Source of the DNA: Cavia porcellus
Taxonomy: Eukaryota > Chordata > Mammalia > Rodentia > Caviidae
DNA length: 64,000 nt
Assembly: GCF_034190915.1 (NCBI RefSeq)
Contig: NW_026947496.1
Coordinates: 33,972,001 to 34,036,000, forward strand
Reading direction: 5' to 3'
Positions within the stretch are counted from its first letter, which is position 1. Every line of letters begins with the position of its first letter. Positions 22,650 to 32,624 of this stretch are shown one piece after another. The position numbers and the translations under genes are program-made. The notes under the pieces were generated by a model, which saw nothing but the letters and a program-made list of their open reading frames with translations, made no database searches and had not been told where the DNA came from.

Positions 22650-23075
22650 TTTAGAGAATGAATACACAAACCATAGTTGGGGAGAAAACACTTGCATGAG
22701 ATCTGATAAAGGACACACATCCAGGATGTAGAAAGAACTATTGCAGCTCAGCTATAGGAAGGTTGACAAATTACCTAAAAATGCACCTCACCAATGAAAC
22801 ATACAGATGATAAAAAAAGAAGTGAAAATAATGTGCCACATCATATGTCCTCAGGGAAACACCAGTAAGATACTATCTAGCTATAAAAATGGCTAGCATT
22901 CAAAATACAATGCAAAAGGCTGATGAGGCTCCTTCTGTAGAACAGTAGGAGCTCTTGTTTCTTGCTGATAAATGGTAAGGTGGTACTGCCACTGTAGAAG
23001 ACAGTTTACCGAATGATACTCTTACTGGATCATGTAGTAACTGCACTCACAGGTGTTTACCCAAATGAGCTGGAA
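22650..23075 (+). mobile_element. Older L1 3' region, left part (host of nested insertion)
   Basis: 'ACACATCCAGGATGTAGAAA', 'CCTCAGGGAAACACCAGTAA' and 'AGGTGTTTACCCAAATGAGC' follow L1 ORF2 3' order. The text breaks at 23075 and resumes at about 24500, where TGAGCTGGAA is repeated. Confidence 0.75.
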
Positions 23076-23083
23076 GCACGCTC

Positions 23084-23363
23084 AGCAATCTCCTAGTGGC
23101 TAGCAGGGGCCTGAATTCAGTCCCAGGAGCCAAATGTGTGCTAGTTGAATCCCAGCATACAGGGAAGCTTTGGAACATTGCACCCATGTGGTAAGACCAT
23201 GCCCAGAATCCCAAATCACCAGAGGTTGCATGGGAGATTCCCTTGAGCCTACCTGGGCCACGTCCAGCAACCTCCAAGCAGCTAGCAGTTGGCTACAGTC
23301 TGCCCCAGGAGCCATAAGTGGCTAGGTGGTTCCCAGAGCATGGGGGAAGCTTTGGAACATCGC
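23084..23363 (+). repeat. L1 5' UTR monomer repeats, ~182-bp unit
   Basis: 23084 (AGCAATCTCC...) and 23266 (AGCAACCTCC...) start homologous blocks that share GGCTAGCAG/AGCTAGCAG, CCAGGAGCCA and GGGAAGCTTTGGAACAT. The period is 182 bp; the second unit is partial and leads into ORF1. This looks like the tandem monomer promoter organisation known from mouse L1, though the sequence is not a mouse monomer I recognise. Confidence 0.8.
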
Positions 23364-23385
23364 TGGCAACCTGGAAATACAGAAA

Positions 23386-24487
23386 ATGACAAAACGAAAG
23401 AGCAAAATGCAATCTCAAACTTCCAGCCCAACCCAAGCAAGCCTAGGAGACATGGGCACAGAAAAAAATGTAAGCCATACACCTGAAATTCCTGAAATGA
23501 TAACAACTGAAGTAAAGAAACAAATCCGGGAAGCTATAAAAGAACTCAGAACAGAAATAATCTTCCAGGTAAAAGAAGAAATGATAAATGTAATGAAAGA
23601 AATGCTGAACACATCTAAAGAAGACATAGTTAAAAAATTAGAGGAACAACGCAAAAAGATGGAAACCCTGAAGGAACAATATAAGAAACAAACAGAATGC
23701 ATGAAGCAGATTTAAAGTGATATATAGGAAATCAAAAATTCCACCGAAAGTTGGCAAAACCCCCTCAATGAAAGTGAAGATAGAATTTCAGATCTTGAAG
23801 ACAAGATTGTAGCTAGTGAAGGAAAGATTTTTTAAAAATAACAAGGAATCAGGAAATAACAATTCAACAGCTGCAAGGTGAGGCAAAGAAAAACAACATA
23901 AGATTGATAGATATAAATGAAAAAGAAGAGGACAACATAAATGATACCAAGAGGCTGTTTACAGAAGTAATAGCTGAAAATTTCCCAAACATGAAAATGG
24001 AAACTGACTTACAGATCAGTGAAGCATATAGCTCCAAATAATCATAACCAAAATAGAACTACACCTGGACATTTAATAATCAACATCCCAGAAATCACAT
24101 GTCCTCAGGAAAACACTAGAGAACAGAATATTAAAAGCTGCTAGAGAGAAGAGACAGATCACCTATAAAGGAAAGACTATCAGACTCACAGCAGACTTCT
24201 CAACACAAACAGTGAAGTCAAGAAGACCATGGAGGGCCTGGGATTTAGCTTAGTGGCATAAGCGCCTGCCTGGCAGGCACTTAGTCATGAATTCAATCCC
24301 CAGTACAAAAAAAAAAAAAAAAAGAAGAAGAAGAAGGAGAAGGAGTGAAGTATTTCAAATCCTAAAGGAAAACAACTTCCAACCCAGACTGATGTATGTA
24401 CCCTGAAAAACTGTCCTTCAGAATGGATGGAGAAATAAGATACTTCCACAACAAAGAACAGCTGAAGAACTTCATGACCACCAAACC
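23386..24487 (+). pseudogene. L1 ORF1 (ORF1p) pseudogene
   Basis: ORF1p is the RNA-binding trimeric coiled-coil protein of L1. The ATG at 23386 opens about 109 codons with a basic start (MTKRKSK) and a heptad-rich Lys/Glu coiled coil (residues about 40-105), and a stop at 23713-23715. Beyond it, decayed frames still show SEDRISDLEDKIVASE, RLFTEVIAENFPNM and, after the ID SINE, QPRLMYPEKLSFRMDG and the C-terminal NKEQLKNFMTTKP. Stops, frameshifts and the SINE make it non-functional. Confidence 0.85.
24236..24325 (+). mobile_element. ID SINE inside L1 ORF1
   Basis: GGCCTGGGATTTAGCTTAGT, GCGCCTGCCTGGCAGGCA and GAATTCAATCCCCAGTACAA, followed by 17 A and an AAG-rich tail. It interrupts ORF1p between EVKKTME and VFQILKENN, so it is younger than the L1. 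Confidence 0.9.
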
Positions 24488-24499
24488 AAGTGAGCTGGA

Positions 24500-24860
24500 A
24501 ACATGTCCACAAACAACCTTACATGTGGGTGTTTATAGCAGATTTACATATAATGGTCAAAAGTTAGAGGCAACAGAAATGTCCTTGCAGTACACAGGGA
24601 CCTTAAGTGCATACTGTCTAATGGAGAGAGCCAGTTTGAAAAGGCTGCCTAGAGACTTTCTGCCTCAGCTGGAATCTGGAAAAGGCAAAACTGTAGACAC
24701 AGGAAAAGATCAGTTGTTACTGGGGCCTCAGAAAAGCTGAGGTAGGGGGATGACTCCATGGAGCACAGGTAATTGAAACTAGAAGGGCGGTGAAGCCCTT
24801 CTGTGTGATGCTGTAATCGTGGGTACATAACATTAATTTATTGTAAATAAGCAAAACCAA
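24500..24860 (+). mobile_element. Older L1 3' region, middle part
   Basis: 'TGTTTATAGCAGATTTACAT', 'ATAATGGTCAAAAGTTAGAG' and 'GTGATGCTGTAATCGTGGGT' carry on the older L1 exactly where the left part stopped at 23075. Confidence 0.8.
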
Positions 24861-25068
24861 AGCCCAGCATGATGGTGCACACCTGTAATCTCAGCACTGT
24901 GGGATGCTGAAGCAGGAGGATCACAAGTTCAAGCCCAGACAATGCAGTTCTGCAGCTTAACAAGATTTTGTCTCAAAATAAAAAGTTTAAAAAGGAATGA
25001 AGATATAGCTCAGTGCATAGGCACTGGGTTCAGTGCACTGGAAAGAAACAGCCCCCAAAACGCACACA
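24861..25068 (+). mobile_element. B1-dID composite SINE in the older L1
   Basis: AGCCCAGCATGATGGTGCAC and CCTGTAATCTCAGCACTGTG, then AAGATATAGCTCAGTGCATA and GGCACTGGGTTCAGTGCACT. It splits the older L1 a second time. Confidence 0.88.
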
Positions 25069-25290
25069 AAGTTGTAACACAAATTACAAAATGAACCCTA
25101 ATTTGAACTATAGGCTTTAGTTAACAGTCACAGGTTCTACTGGTTCATTGTTTATAACAAATGTAGCACATCAGTGCAAACTATTAATAATGAAGAGGTG
25201 GAATATGTGGGAGCTCTGTACTTTCAGCTCACTTTTCCTATAAATCTCACTTTTCCTCTAAACCAATAAAACTAATCTAAAAATAAAGGT
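25069..25290 (+). mobile_element. Older L1 3' end, right part
   Basis: 'GAACCCTAATTTGAACTATA', 'TCATTGTTTATAACAAATGT', 'AGCTCTGTACTTTCAGCTCA' and 'CTAATCTAAAAATAAAG' are the classic last 200 bp of an old mammalian L1 3' UTR. Confidence 0.8.
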
Positions 25291-25379
25291 TTATTAGTTT
25301 TGCAATGTCAAGACTAAGAGTGGGAAGATACTTTGTTGAGATTTTCTTGGAAATGAAACTAAAAATTTTGAAAATAAGC

Positions 25380-25580
25380 TTTTAAAATGTAGTTTATAAA
25401 TGCAATGAAGAATTATTTGAATAAGTGAATAGAGCATCTCTTTGAGGTGATGGAAATGTTTTATATCTTAACTGTGATGATGTCATGGCTGTGCAAATTC
25501 ATCAAAAGTCATGGAAGCTTATAATTTAAAGCATATACATTTATTGTGTGTGAATTATATCTTAATGAAATTAATTTTTA
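25380..25580 (+). mobile_element. Second L1 3' end fragment
   Basis: 'GAGGTGATGGAAATGTTTTA', 'TTAACTGTGATGATGTCATG' and 'GAATTATATCTTAATGAAAT' match the L1 3' terminus that ends in an A/T-rich tract. Confidence 0.7.
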
Positions 25581-25981
25581 AGCAACCTGAGAGATTTGGG
25601 GAAATAATTTTAATGCCAGAATCATGACAGCATGAGGTACCATCCTTCACTTCCTGTTTGGCTTTTACTTGACGATCCCAAAGAGAATTATTTTTATAAA
25701 TTGTCAGTGAGCTTTAGCAGTTAATCTAAATCTTTTCTAAATCCTTTAATATTCAGACCATTCTCTTTTAAACCCCTTTGAAGGCATCACCCTCAATGTC
25801 TAGTTGTTAATCCTGTTAAATCGGGTCAGTTCTTGTGCATCATTTAAATGTTTCTCTTGTTTTTGGCAAGATCTGCCGTTCACTTAGCAACAAATTACCA
25901 TGTATTTTCTCTCAGCAAAAGATGAAGAACATGATACTGAATGCTGGGCAGCAATGCTAGAAGTGAAAGGGGGAAGAGTTA
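25581..25981. other. AT-rich, repeat-free intronic stretch
   Basis: No transposon recognised. The sequence is orderly and AT-rich, so conservation testing is suggested in the findings. Confidence 0.35.
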
Positions 25982-26058
25982 TTTTTTTTCCGGGCCAACC
26001 CAGGGCCTAATGCGTGCTCGGGACATGCTCTATCACTGAGCTGTATCTGCAACCTCTG
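25982..26058 (-). mobile_element. ID SINE, antisense
   Basis: A T-tract, then CAGGGCCTAATGCGTGCTCG and TCACTGAGCTGTATCTGCAA, is an ID body read on the minus strand. Confidence 0.82.
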
Positions 26059-26520
26059 AGTACTTTTCTATTGCATTGTAGCTGGATCACTGGGGAACAA
26101 TTGGGACAATTTCCTGTTAGAGTGATTTTTGTTTTTCTATACAACTTTGTAACTACAGACACTCCAATAATAAAGTTATAAGAATTCCTTAGAGAAAGAA
26201 GATGCGTTTTTAAAATCCAATATGCAAATGAAACCAAACCATACTAGCAGCTAATATGGTGGATCATCATATCAAAAACATATTCTTGAAATGATCAGGC
26301 TGAGCCAGTGCAGAAAGATTTAGATGATGGTAGTTTAATGCACGTATGCATCTCTATTGAAGGTTTAAATGCTAATTATACATTTATAATATATGCAGGG
26401 TAGTTTGAACCTTTGGCATGCCTTTAGTACTTGCAGAAGAGGTCTTGGATGCATTCATGTCCAGATCAGGATGCACCAACAGCATCAGACAGCTACCTAA
26501 GAAGTTATTGCCATTGTCAT

Positions 26521-26600
<80 letters not shown>
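26521..26600. repeat. (TG)40 microsatellite
   Basis: 80 bp of TG with one C interruption near 26556. It abuts the T-side (3' tail) of the antisense SINE to its right, so on the minus strand it is a (CA)n that replaced the SINE tail. Confidence 0.97.
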
Positions 26601-26601
<1 letters not shown>

Positions 26602-26752
26602 GGGGGAGGAGTTCCCAGGGACTGAACCCAGGGCACTCTACTACTAAGCTACATACCCCCAGGCCTTTTTATTTTTTATGTTTGAGATAAAGTCTCACTA
26701 AGTTGCCCATGTTGGCCTTGAATTGGTAATCCTTCACCATATCTGGCTGTTA
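26601..26752 (-). mobile_element. B1-dID composite SINE, antisense
   Basis: The ID part (CCCAGGGACTGAACCCAGGG, CTACTACTAAGCTACATACC) is followed by the B1 part (TTTGAGATAAAGTCTCACTA, AGTTGCCCATGTTGGCCTTG). Confidence 0.88.
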
Positions 26753-27388
26753 TCCTCATTCTTGTCTGGATTCAGGTGCCCTGTTCTGACTCGTAGGGAT
26801 GAGTCACACTGTGCTTCACACTGGTGTGATCATGTGGAATAGTGTGTCTTATTTTGAGTTCTAGGAGGATGTCAATAAGCATTGTGTCCAGAGGAAAGGG
26901 TCTGGGATAACTGAGTGGAGGAGATTAAAAGCCACTCTATATGAAGAAGAGATAAGAGACCTGTGACTATTAACCCCAAGCAGACAAGACCAGGAAAGCC
27001 TGAGGCCCATCTTCAGGTCTTAAAACTGTAAATAAAGTTCTAGCATTTTCCATCAGACAGATAAGAGTCCTTGCCCTGGGAAAATTTCAGTTCCTAGGGT
27101 TGTGTTAAATTTTCACTTGAAAGGTGCCATACTTATTCCTGCAGGATACTGCATAAGATTTAAACAAAAAGGCATCACTGACAGATAGGAGCAAGCTAAT
27201 AGCTTCCTACTTGCATTAGCTAATTGAAACCAACAATAAAGAGAAATGGAAAGAGAGCTTTCCTTGAGTCAGCACTACCTGCTTCGAGTTAGGGGCTTCT
27301 GCACACAGCTTTGGATGCTTCTCCAATGCAGCTGGCTGTGCTCACTGCCGTGGGGTGAGGTGCTCCAGGGTAAAGAAGCAGTCTCTTA
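26753..27388. other. Intronic sequence, nothing recognised
   Basis: No transposon or gene recognised. Confidence 0.45.
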
Positions 27389-27570
27389 CCTGGCACAATG
27401 GTATATGCCTGGAATCTCAAACACTGGGAGGCTGATACAGTCACATTCCAAGTTCAAGCCAAGCCCAGGCAATTTAGCAATTTAGTGAGACCCTGTCTCA
27501 AAAAAGGGGGTCCCAGGACCAGAGAGGTGGCTCTCTACAAAGACTCTGATTCAATTCCCAATACCACAAG
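27389..27570 (+). mobile_element. B1-dID composite SINE
   Basis: CCTGGCACAATGGTATATGC and GAGACCCTGTCTCAAAAAAG (B1 part), then GACCAGAGAGGTGGCTCTCT and GATTCAATTCCCAATACCAC (ID part). Confidence 0.85.
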
Positions 27571-27640
27571 AACAAAGGAGGGAAGGGAAGGGGAGAGAAG
27601 GGGAAGAAAAGGGAGGATACGGAAGAGGAGGAGAGAATCT
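27571..27640. repeat. GA/GGGA purine-rich simple repeat at the SINE tail
   Basis: GGAGGGAAGGGAAGGGGAG-type purine run directly after the SINE end. Confidence 0.9.
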
Positions 27641-28504
27641 TCCAATTCATACCGTCACTGTTGTTGAGGCAGGGCTGGGGTGGCTTCTCTAGTGGACTGC
27701 TTTTGTCCGCTGATGATTGTGTCTCTAATAGGCTGCTCCATCCAGTGCTATCTTTGTTTGGATGCTGAGGCCTTTAACCACAGCTTCAATATCACTAAAT
27801 CACATTGAAACCACAGTTTCAATATTATTAAATCACCTTTATTCAGGCCCTTATAGTTGAAAATTGCAAGCCAATTTTGGCAGATTGACTTATAGTTTTT
27901 GAGCTACTCCTGAAGAAAAGCTTTGCTAAGGAAATGGATAAAGTAATAAAGGTTGGAGTTGGTGTTTAACCACTAGATTATTTTTAAAGACCAAGTTTTT
28001 AAATCATTTTGAAGCATTCATCTACTTACAATTAGTTGGTATGATGGTCAGATGTCCTCTTTTCTGTATATCAGGCTTGTAAGGATTTGTTACGGTGTCT
28101 CAAAATAGTACTAAGTTTAGTGTGTGGAAGAATCATGCAGGAACCTTGTTAAATGCTGATTCTAAGGCTGCACCTCTGCCCAGGATTCTGCATTTGCAAC
28201 GAACACTCTGGGTCATTCTCCACTTTGCAAAAGGGAGATATGGATATAGAATGTGCCCTTCTGTTCTTGGTTACATTCTTACTACAAGAAAGAAAGTTTG
28301 CCAGTGCAGACCAAAGGGTTAAGCTTCGCCTTGTCACTCAGCAGAAACTTCAGTGATGGCTTTCTGAGGTGTGGAATTCAAGTATCTGAGTACCATGACA
28401 GTTCTCTCGGCTCTATGGAGCGTCCTCTTTCTTACCTACAGATGAGGGATAGCAATCTCCTTAAAAGTACACATACTTATGAAGTATGATGATTTAATTC
28501 ATGT
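27641..28504. other. Intronic sequence with a 33-bp tandem duplication
   Basis: Units at 27777-27809 and 27810-27838 share ACCACAG, TTCAATAT and TAAATCAC. Otherwise nothing recognised. Confidence 0.6.
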
Positions 28505-29055
28505 GAAAAGTGAAATCAAGGTCGTTAGACAGCACCCTCAATGTGTTTCTTTATGGCGAATCTGTTTTCACACGTAAAGAACATCATCCTTAACTGTATT
28601 TACCCTACTGTGGCACAGACACCAGAACTGATTCCTCCTGTCGAATTGTAACACCGTTCCTATTGACCAACCCGTCCACCTCCCGCTACGCTCTACTCTC
28701 CCCAGCTTCTGTTAACCACAGTTCTGTTTTCAATTTCTAAGAGGCAGATTGTTTTAGTTTTCCCATTTAAGGGAGATGATTCGGTGCTTATTTTTCTATG
28801 CCTACCTTGTTCACTTAACATCAGGAGGGAACCTCCAGGTTCTTCCATGTTGTCTCAAATAATAGTACTTTGTTCTTTTTTACTGCTAAGTGTGCACATG
28901 AGCCCCATTATCTCTGTCCTTTCATCTGTTAATGGGCGTTTAGGTTGATACCATATCCTGGCTATTGTAAGAAGTGCTGCTGCAAACATGGGTGTGCAAG
29001 TATCTTTTCAACTTGCTGATTTGATTTCCCTTGAATCCATCCCTGGAAGTGGGGT
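28505..29055 (-). mobile_element. L1 3' end, antisense, left part
   Basis: 'CACCCTCAATGTGTTTCTTT', 'TGATTCCTCCTGTCGAATTG', 'CTTCCATGTTGTCTCAAATA' and 'GCTGCTGCAAACATGGGTGT' are L1 3' UTR/ORF2 text read in reverse. The text breaks at 'CCCTGGAAGTGGGG' (about 29041-29055). Confidence 0.8.
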
Positions 29056-29685
29056 AACTGACTCCATGGGTTCCATGCTCTACATCAGAAGAGTCAGAGA
29101 GAAGCATCTTGACTCCTTATTCTCAAGTTCAAGTGTGAAAGAGGCAGCATGTGGGATGCAGAAATGTCAGGCTGACTCAAAGGTGCACAGGTACACAGTT
29201 TGTGTGGTGTTTGCAGAGTAGGCAGCGACCTGGTCTCTTGGTGTCACTGCATGTAGAGGTGGCATTTTAGTACCACCTACTCATTATTATATTATCCCTC
29301 TTCATGGGATGCACCTTAGGTTTCCACCTCGGGATGTGATTTTTACTCTGCTAGTAAAGTGAAGGTACTATAGGTTATATTAGTTATTATTCCACACATC
29401 CTTTGTCCCTTGCCGCCTAGAATTCCTCTTTTATTATCTGTGGAAGTTCGTAATTGGGTTTTGAAACAGGGGAGATCACTCCCTTTGCCTCAGTGAGATT
29501 GATCTTAATGATTTATTCTCTTGACCCTGGCTTCTTGGTGTCTCCACTGACCACAAAGCTTTGCAGTCTAAGCTGACTCCTATTTTACTCAACAGTAAGT
29601 TGTTTTGTAGGCTTAAAGCAAGTTCAGCCTTTGCCATGTACCTAGCTGTTAGTCCCATGTGACTGACAGGTAGCCTAGCTGTTTC
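29056..29685. mobile_element. Unidentified ~630-bp insert within the antisense L1 (LTR-like candidate)
   Basis: The L1 phrase 'agaagtgggattgctgg' is broken here: the left half ends at about 29055 and the right half resumes at 29686 with GAGATTGCTGGATGATATGG. Short similar flanks (GTGGG/GTGAG) suggest a target duplication of about 5 bp. Read on the minus strand the insert starts TGAAACAGC, which would suit an LTR. No coding sequence and no A tail were seen. Family unknown. Confidence 0.4.
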
Positions 29686-30610
29686 AGTGAGATTGCTGGA
29701 TGATATGGCAGGTCTATTTTACCTTATGGGAACCCTTCATATTATTCTCCATAATGACTATGATAATGTACATTCCCACCAACACTTTGTGAGAGTGCCC
29801 GGTACTCTGCACCTCCACTGGCATGTGTTGTTTTTTGTCTTCTTTATTATACCCATTATAACTTGAGTGAGGTGAGCTTGTAAGGAATCTGTTCCGGTCT
29901 TTACTCCATTTCTAAATTGGATTATTTGGATTTTTCCTATTAAATTATTTGAGTTCCTTGTCAGTTCTGGATATTATCCCCTTGTCAGATGTATAGTTTT
30001 GAAATATTTCTTCCTGTTCTGCATGTTATTCTTAGCTCTGTTGATTCTTTCCTCAGCTGTGAAAAACCTGTGTAGTTTGATGTAATCCCATTTGTTATTT
30101 TTTGTTTTTGTTGCCTGTACTTTTTGAGTTTTACCCAGAAATTTTTTGCGCAGACCAATGTCTTGAAACATTTCCACTCTTTTCTACTGGTAATTTCATA
30201 GTTCCAAATCTTACCTTTAACAGTTTAATAAGTCAGTTTTTGCATATGGTGAGGGGTAGGAGTCTAGTTTCATTCTTCTGCGTGTCCATATCCAGTTTTT
30301 CCAGCATTATTTATTGAAGCAACTATCCTTTGCCCCACTGTGTATTCTTGTCTCCTCTGTCAAAAACCAGTTAGCTGTAAATGTATGTGGCTTTTTCTGG
30401 CCCCTCCTTTCTGTGCCACTGGTTTGCATGCCTGTTTTTATGCTAACACCATGCTGTTTTAGTTACTCTGTAGCTTTACAGTGTATTTTAGAGTTAAGTA
30501 CCGTACTATTATGCCTCCAGCTTTGTTCTTTTTGCTCTTTGATTATTGGGAGCCTTTGTGATCTCACATATATTTTAAATGTTTTTCCGTTTCTATAAAG
30601 CAAAACACAT
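29686..30610 (-). mobile_element. L1 ORF2 3' region, antisense, right part
   Basis: 'TGTACATTCCCACCAACACT', 'TCCTTGTCAGTTCTGGATAT', 'TATTTATTGAAGCAACTATC' and 'CACCATGCTGTTTTAGTTAC' follow reverse L1 ORF2 order. Frames are broken throughout. Confidence 0.88.
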
Positions 30611-30734
30611 AGCCAAAGTGTAGAATGGATAGTCATTTCACGAATGAGCACATGACTCAGAAACCTTTACTCCCCTCCCTCACTTCCCTCTATGGTAATT
30701 ACCCAAGAGCAAAACAAAACTTTTTACTGGTCTT

Positions 30735-30828
30735 GGGGCTGGGGACTTAGCTCAGCAGCATAAGCGCAGGCCTTTCAAGCAGGCAATCGTGAGTTTGATC
30801 CCTGGTACCGATTTAAAAAAAAAAAAAC
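30735..30828 (+). mobile_element. ID SINE
   Basis: GGGGCTGGGGACTTAGCTCA, AGCGCAGGCCTTTCAAGCAG and GAGTTTGATCCCTGGTACCG with an A tail; nearly the same subfamily as the copies at 9 and 61735. Confidence 0.92.
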
Positions 30829-31099
30829 AACTTTTCTTTTTTCTTTTTTTTTTAAATGAAACCAAATTAAGAAAAATGGACAGATTTATAGACTAAAATT
30901 CATTTTCCTTTAAAAATGAAAATAATTTAAGTGTGATTTTGGCTAACACAAAGACAAATAAATAGTACTTGCTGGTGGTGAGCTATCTGACTGTGAGTCT
31001 TGAAATTCCCATAGTGAGCCTGATGGTAGGATGAGATGTTCTTATTTGGGGACACTCTTGCACCCTCCAAGATACACAGATCCTGAGAAGAATGGAAAG

Positions 31100-31185
31100 A
31101 TTTAGTGTCACACCACCACTAAATAGCAGACCTGGGACTCAACCCTAGGTTTCCAGATAAAAAGTTCTCTGCTCTGCAATCCAAC
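31100..31185 (-). mobile_element. MIR remnant, antisense
   Basis: 'AATAGCAGACCTGGGACTCA' and 'CTGCTCTGCAATCCAACAGG' match the reverse MIR core ('agtggcagagctgggattcgaaccc'). Confidence 0.6.
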
Positions 31186-31269
31186 AGGATCAGTGCCCAT
31201 CCAGCCACTAAGGCTTCTCACAGTATTATTCCCTGCCTGGGTGAAGAGGAGGCTCTTGGTGTTAATGCC

Positions 31270-31400
31270 AACGAACATTTACTTAGCACCTTCTGTGTGC
31301 CAGTGCTCTGTTAACAGAGGGCCAGAAGCTAAAATCGTGGCTAATACACGACCTCAATTTACAAGACACTATGTAATGAACTGGGAGAGAGAGTGTGAAT
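31270..31400 (+). mobile_element. MIR/L2-like remnant
   Basis: ACATTTACTTAGCACCTTCT followed by GTGTGCCAGTGCTCTGTT resembles the common 'tttattgagcacctactatgtgccaggcactgt' motif. Confidence 0.5.
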
Positions 31401-31439
31401 CAGTGCACTACTAACAATTGTGAGAAGTGGTCAGTGACT

Positions 31440-31645
31440 ACCAGGGAGGCAGCCTTGTGTGGCCTTGACTCAGTCGTTGTGTGTCTGGGCAACGTGTTTC
31501 TTCTCACTTGTGAGATGGGGTCAGTAAAACTGACCTTATAGAATAGTTTTCTATGAGTGTGAGAAATAATTGGAGAGTAAGTGCAGTAATTAGAAGTACA
31601 TCTGAAATCCCTAACAGTGCCTGGCACAGGCTTGGTGCTCAGGGA
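31440..31645 (+). mobile_element. MIR element
   Basis: In order: CTTGACTCAGTCGTTGTGTG, TCTGGGCAACGTGTTTCTTC, TCACTTGTGAGATGGGGTCA and AACAGTGCCTGGCACAGGCT. These match the MIR body and 3' part. Confidence 0.75.
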
Positions 31646-32186
31646 TGTGATCATTGTCCCAAGAATGGCGGCTGCAGTGTATCTTTGGGTCTGCTTTCTT
31701 TTGGAAGCAGCTCCATTTTCCCCAGGTTCACTAGCTTTATGTCCTCCCTTCCTACTTCTTGGAAGGTCCTCTGCAATTCGACTTTGGCAGGATCAGGACC
31801 CAAGTGTGTCCTGTTGCCTCTCTGTACCCGTCCCATCCATGTGTCCTGTGGAAGATCTGTGACATCTGAGAGCCTCGGGTACCTCCAGCCAAATCCCGGC
31901 TGTGAGACAGGGGCAGGCAGTGAGCCAGCTGTGCTGCTAAGCTGTGACTGCCTGCTCCACATTCTCCTCATTTCCCACTCAGCCCCAAAGTAGGGTCATT
32001 GGAGCTGTCTGCTATAGGGAGCAGGTCTGTGTGTGTTCTGTGAACATGAGCCTGAGTTCTGTTAGGCAAACAGCTCTTGCCCCATAGGCAGAACCTTGGA
32101 ATAAGAACTGGCTGCAGACACAGTGCTGGGTTGCAGTTTCTATGGGAAGCAGGTGCGCCAGTGGTCACACAGCTTTGTGTTTTGGT
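31646..32186. other. Intronic sequence, nothing recognised
   Basis: A 146-codon open frame overlaps 31553-31993 (+) but starts inside the MIR and has no domain or splice support. Confidence 0.4.

Positions 32187-32215
<29 letters not shown>
32187..32215. repeat. (CA)n microsatellite
   Basis: About 14 CA units. Confidence 0.97.
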
Positions 32216-32217
<2 letters not shown>

Positions 32218-32624
32218 GCCAGTAAAGGAAGACTTATTGTATACAATGACTCATGACAATAACTCATGTGATTAGTCCTACTACCTGGAGCAGGATCCCT
32301 TCTGCAGGGGTCAAGACTAATGGGCACTTCTGCGAAAGAGACAATGGAGGAGAGGAAGGGAACTCTCGAAGCTGTAGGCTGAGATCTAAAGTAAATTTAG
32401 GTTCTACTGAGGATAAAGAGCTTAAAACAGAGATGAAGGATTTTAAGAGGAGAAGTGTAGAGAGAGCTGGAAGAATTCTGTAGGGTAAAAAAAGCTGTTG
32501 AGATTTTTAGTTCTTATTCAAATGATTACTTGGTATGCAAAATAACCTTCAATATCAGGGCATTTAAAATATTCAGAGAGATCAAGAACAGAACAGAATC
32601 CATACCACAAGAGCAAGGTAGGCA

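Larger units (their letters stand above)
23076..24487 (+). mobile_element. Younger L1 insert: monomeric 5' UTR plus ORF1, no ORF2, no A tail
   Basis: Flanked by 13-bp direct repeats AAATGAGCTGGAA (23063-23075) and AAGTGAGCTGGAA (24488-24500), with one mismatch. Inside, in order: two 5' UTR repeat units (23084-23363), the ORF1 start (23386), coiled coil, RNA-binding region and C-terminal domain, then the right edge at ACCACCAAACCA. An ID SINE splits ORF1 at 24236-24325. No ORF2 and no poly(A) are present before the right repeat, which is odd for target-primed insertion. Confidence 0.8.

Noticed and set aside
24396..24740. 114-codon open frame
   Set aside because: It reads from L1 ORF1 C-terminal sequence straight across the insertion edge into the older L1 3' region, so it is a chance fusion of two elements.
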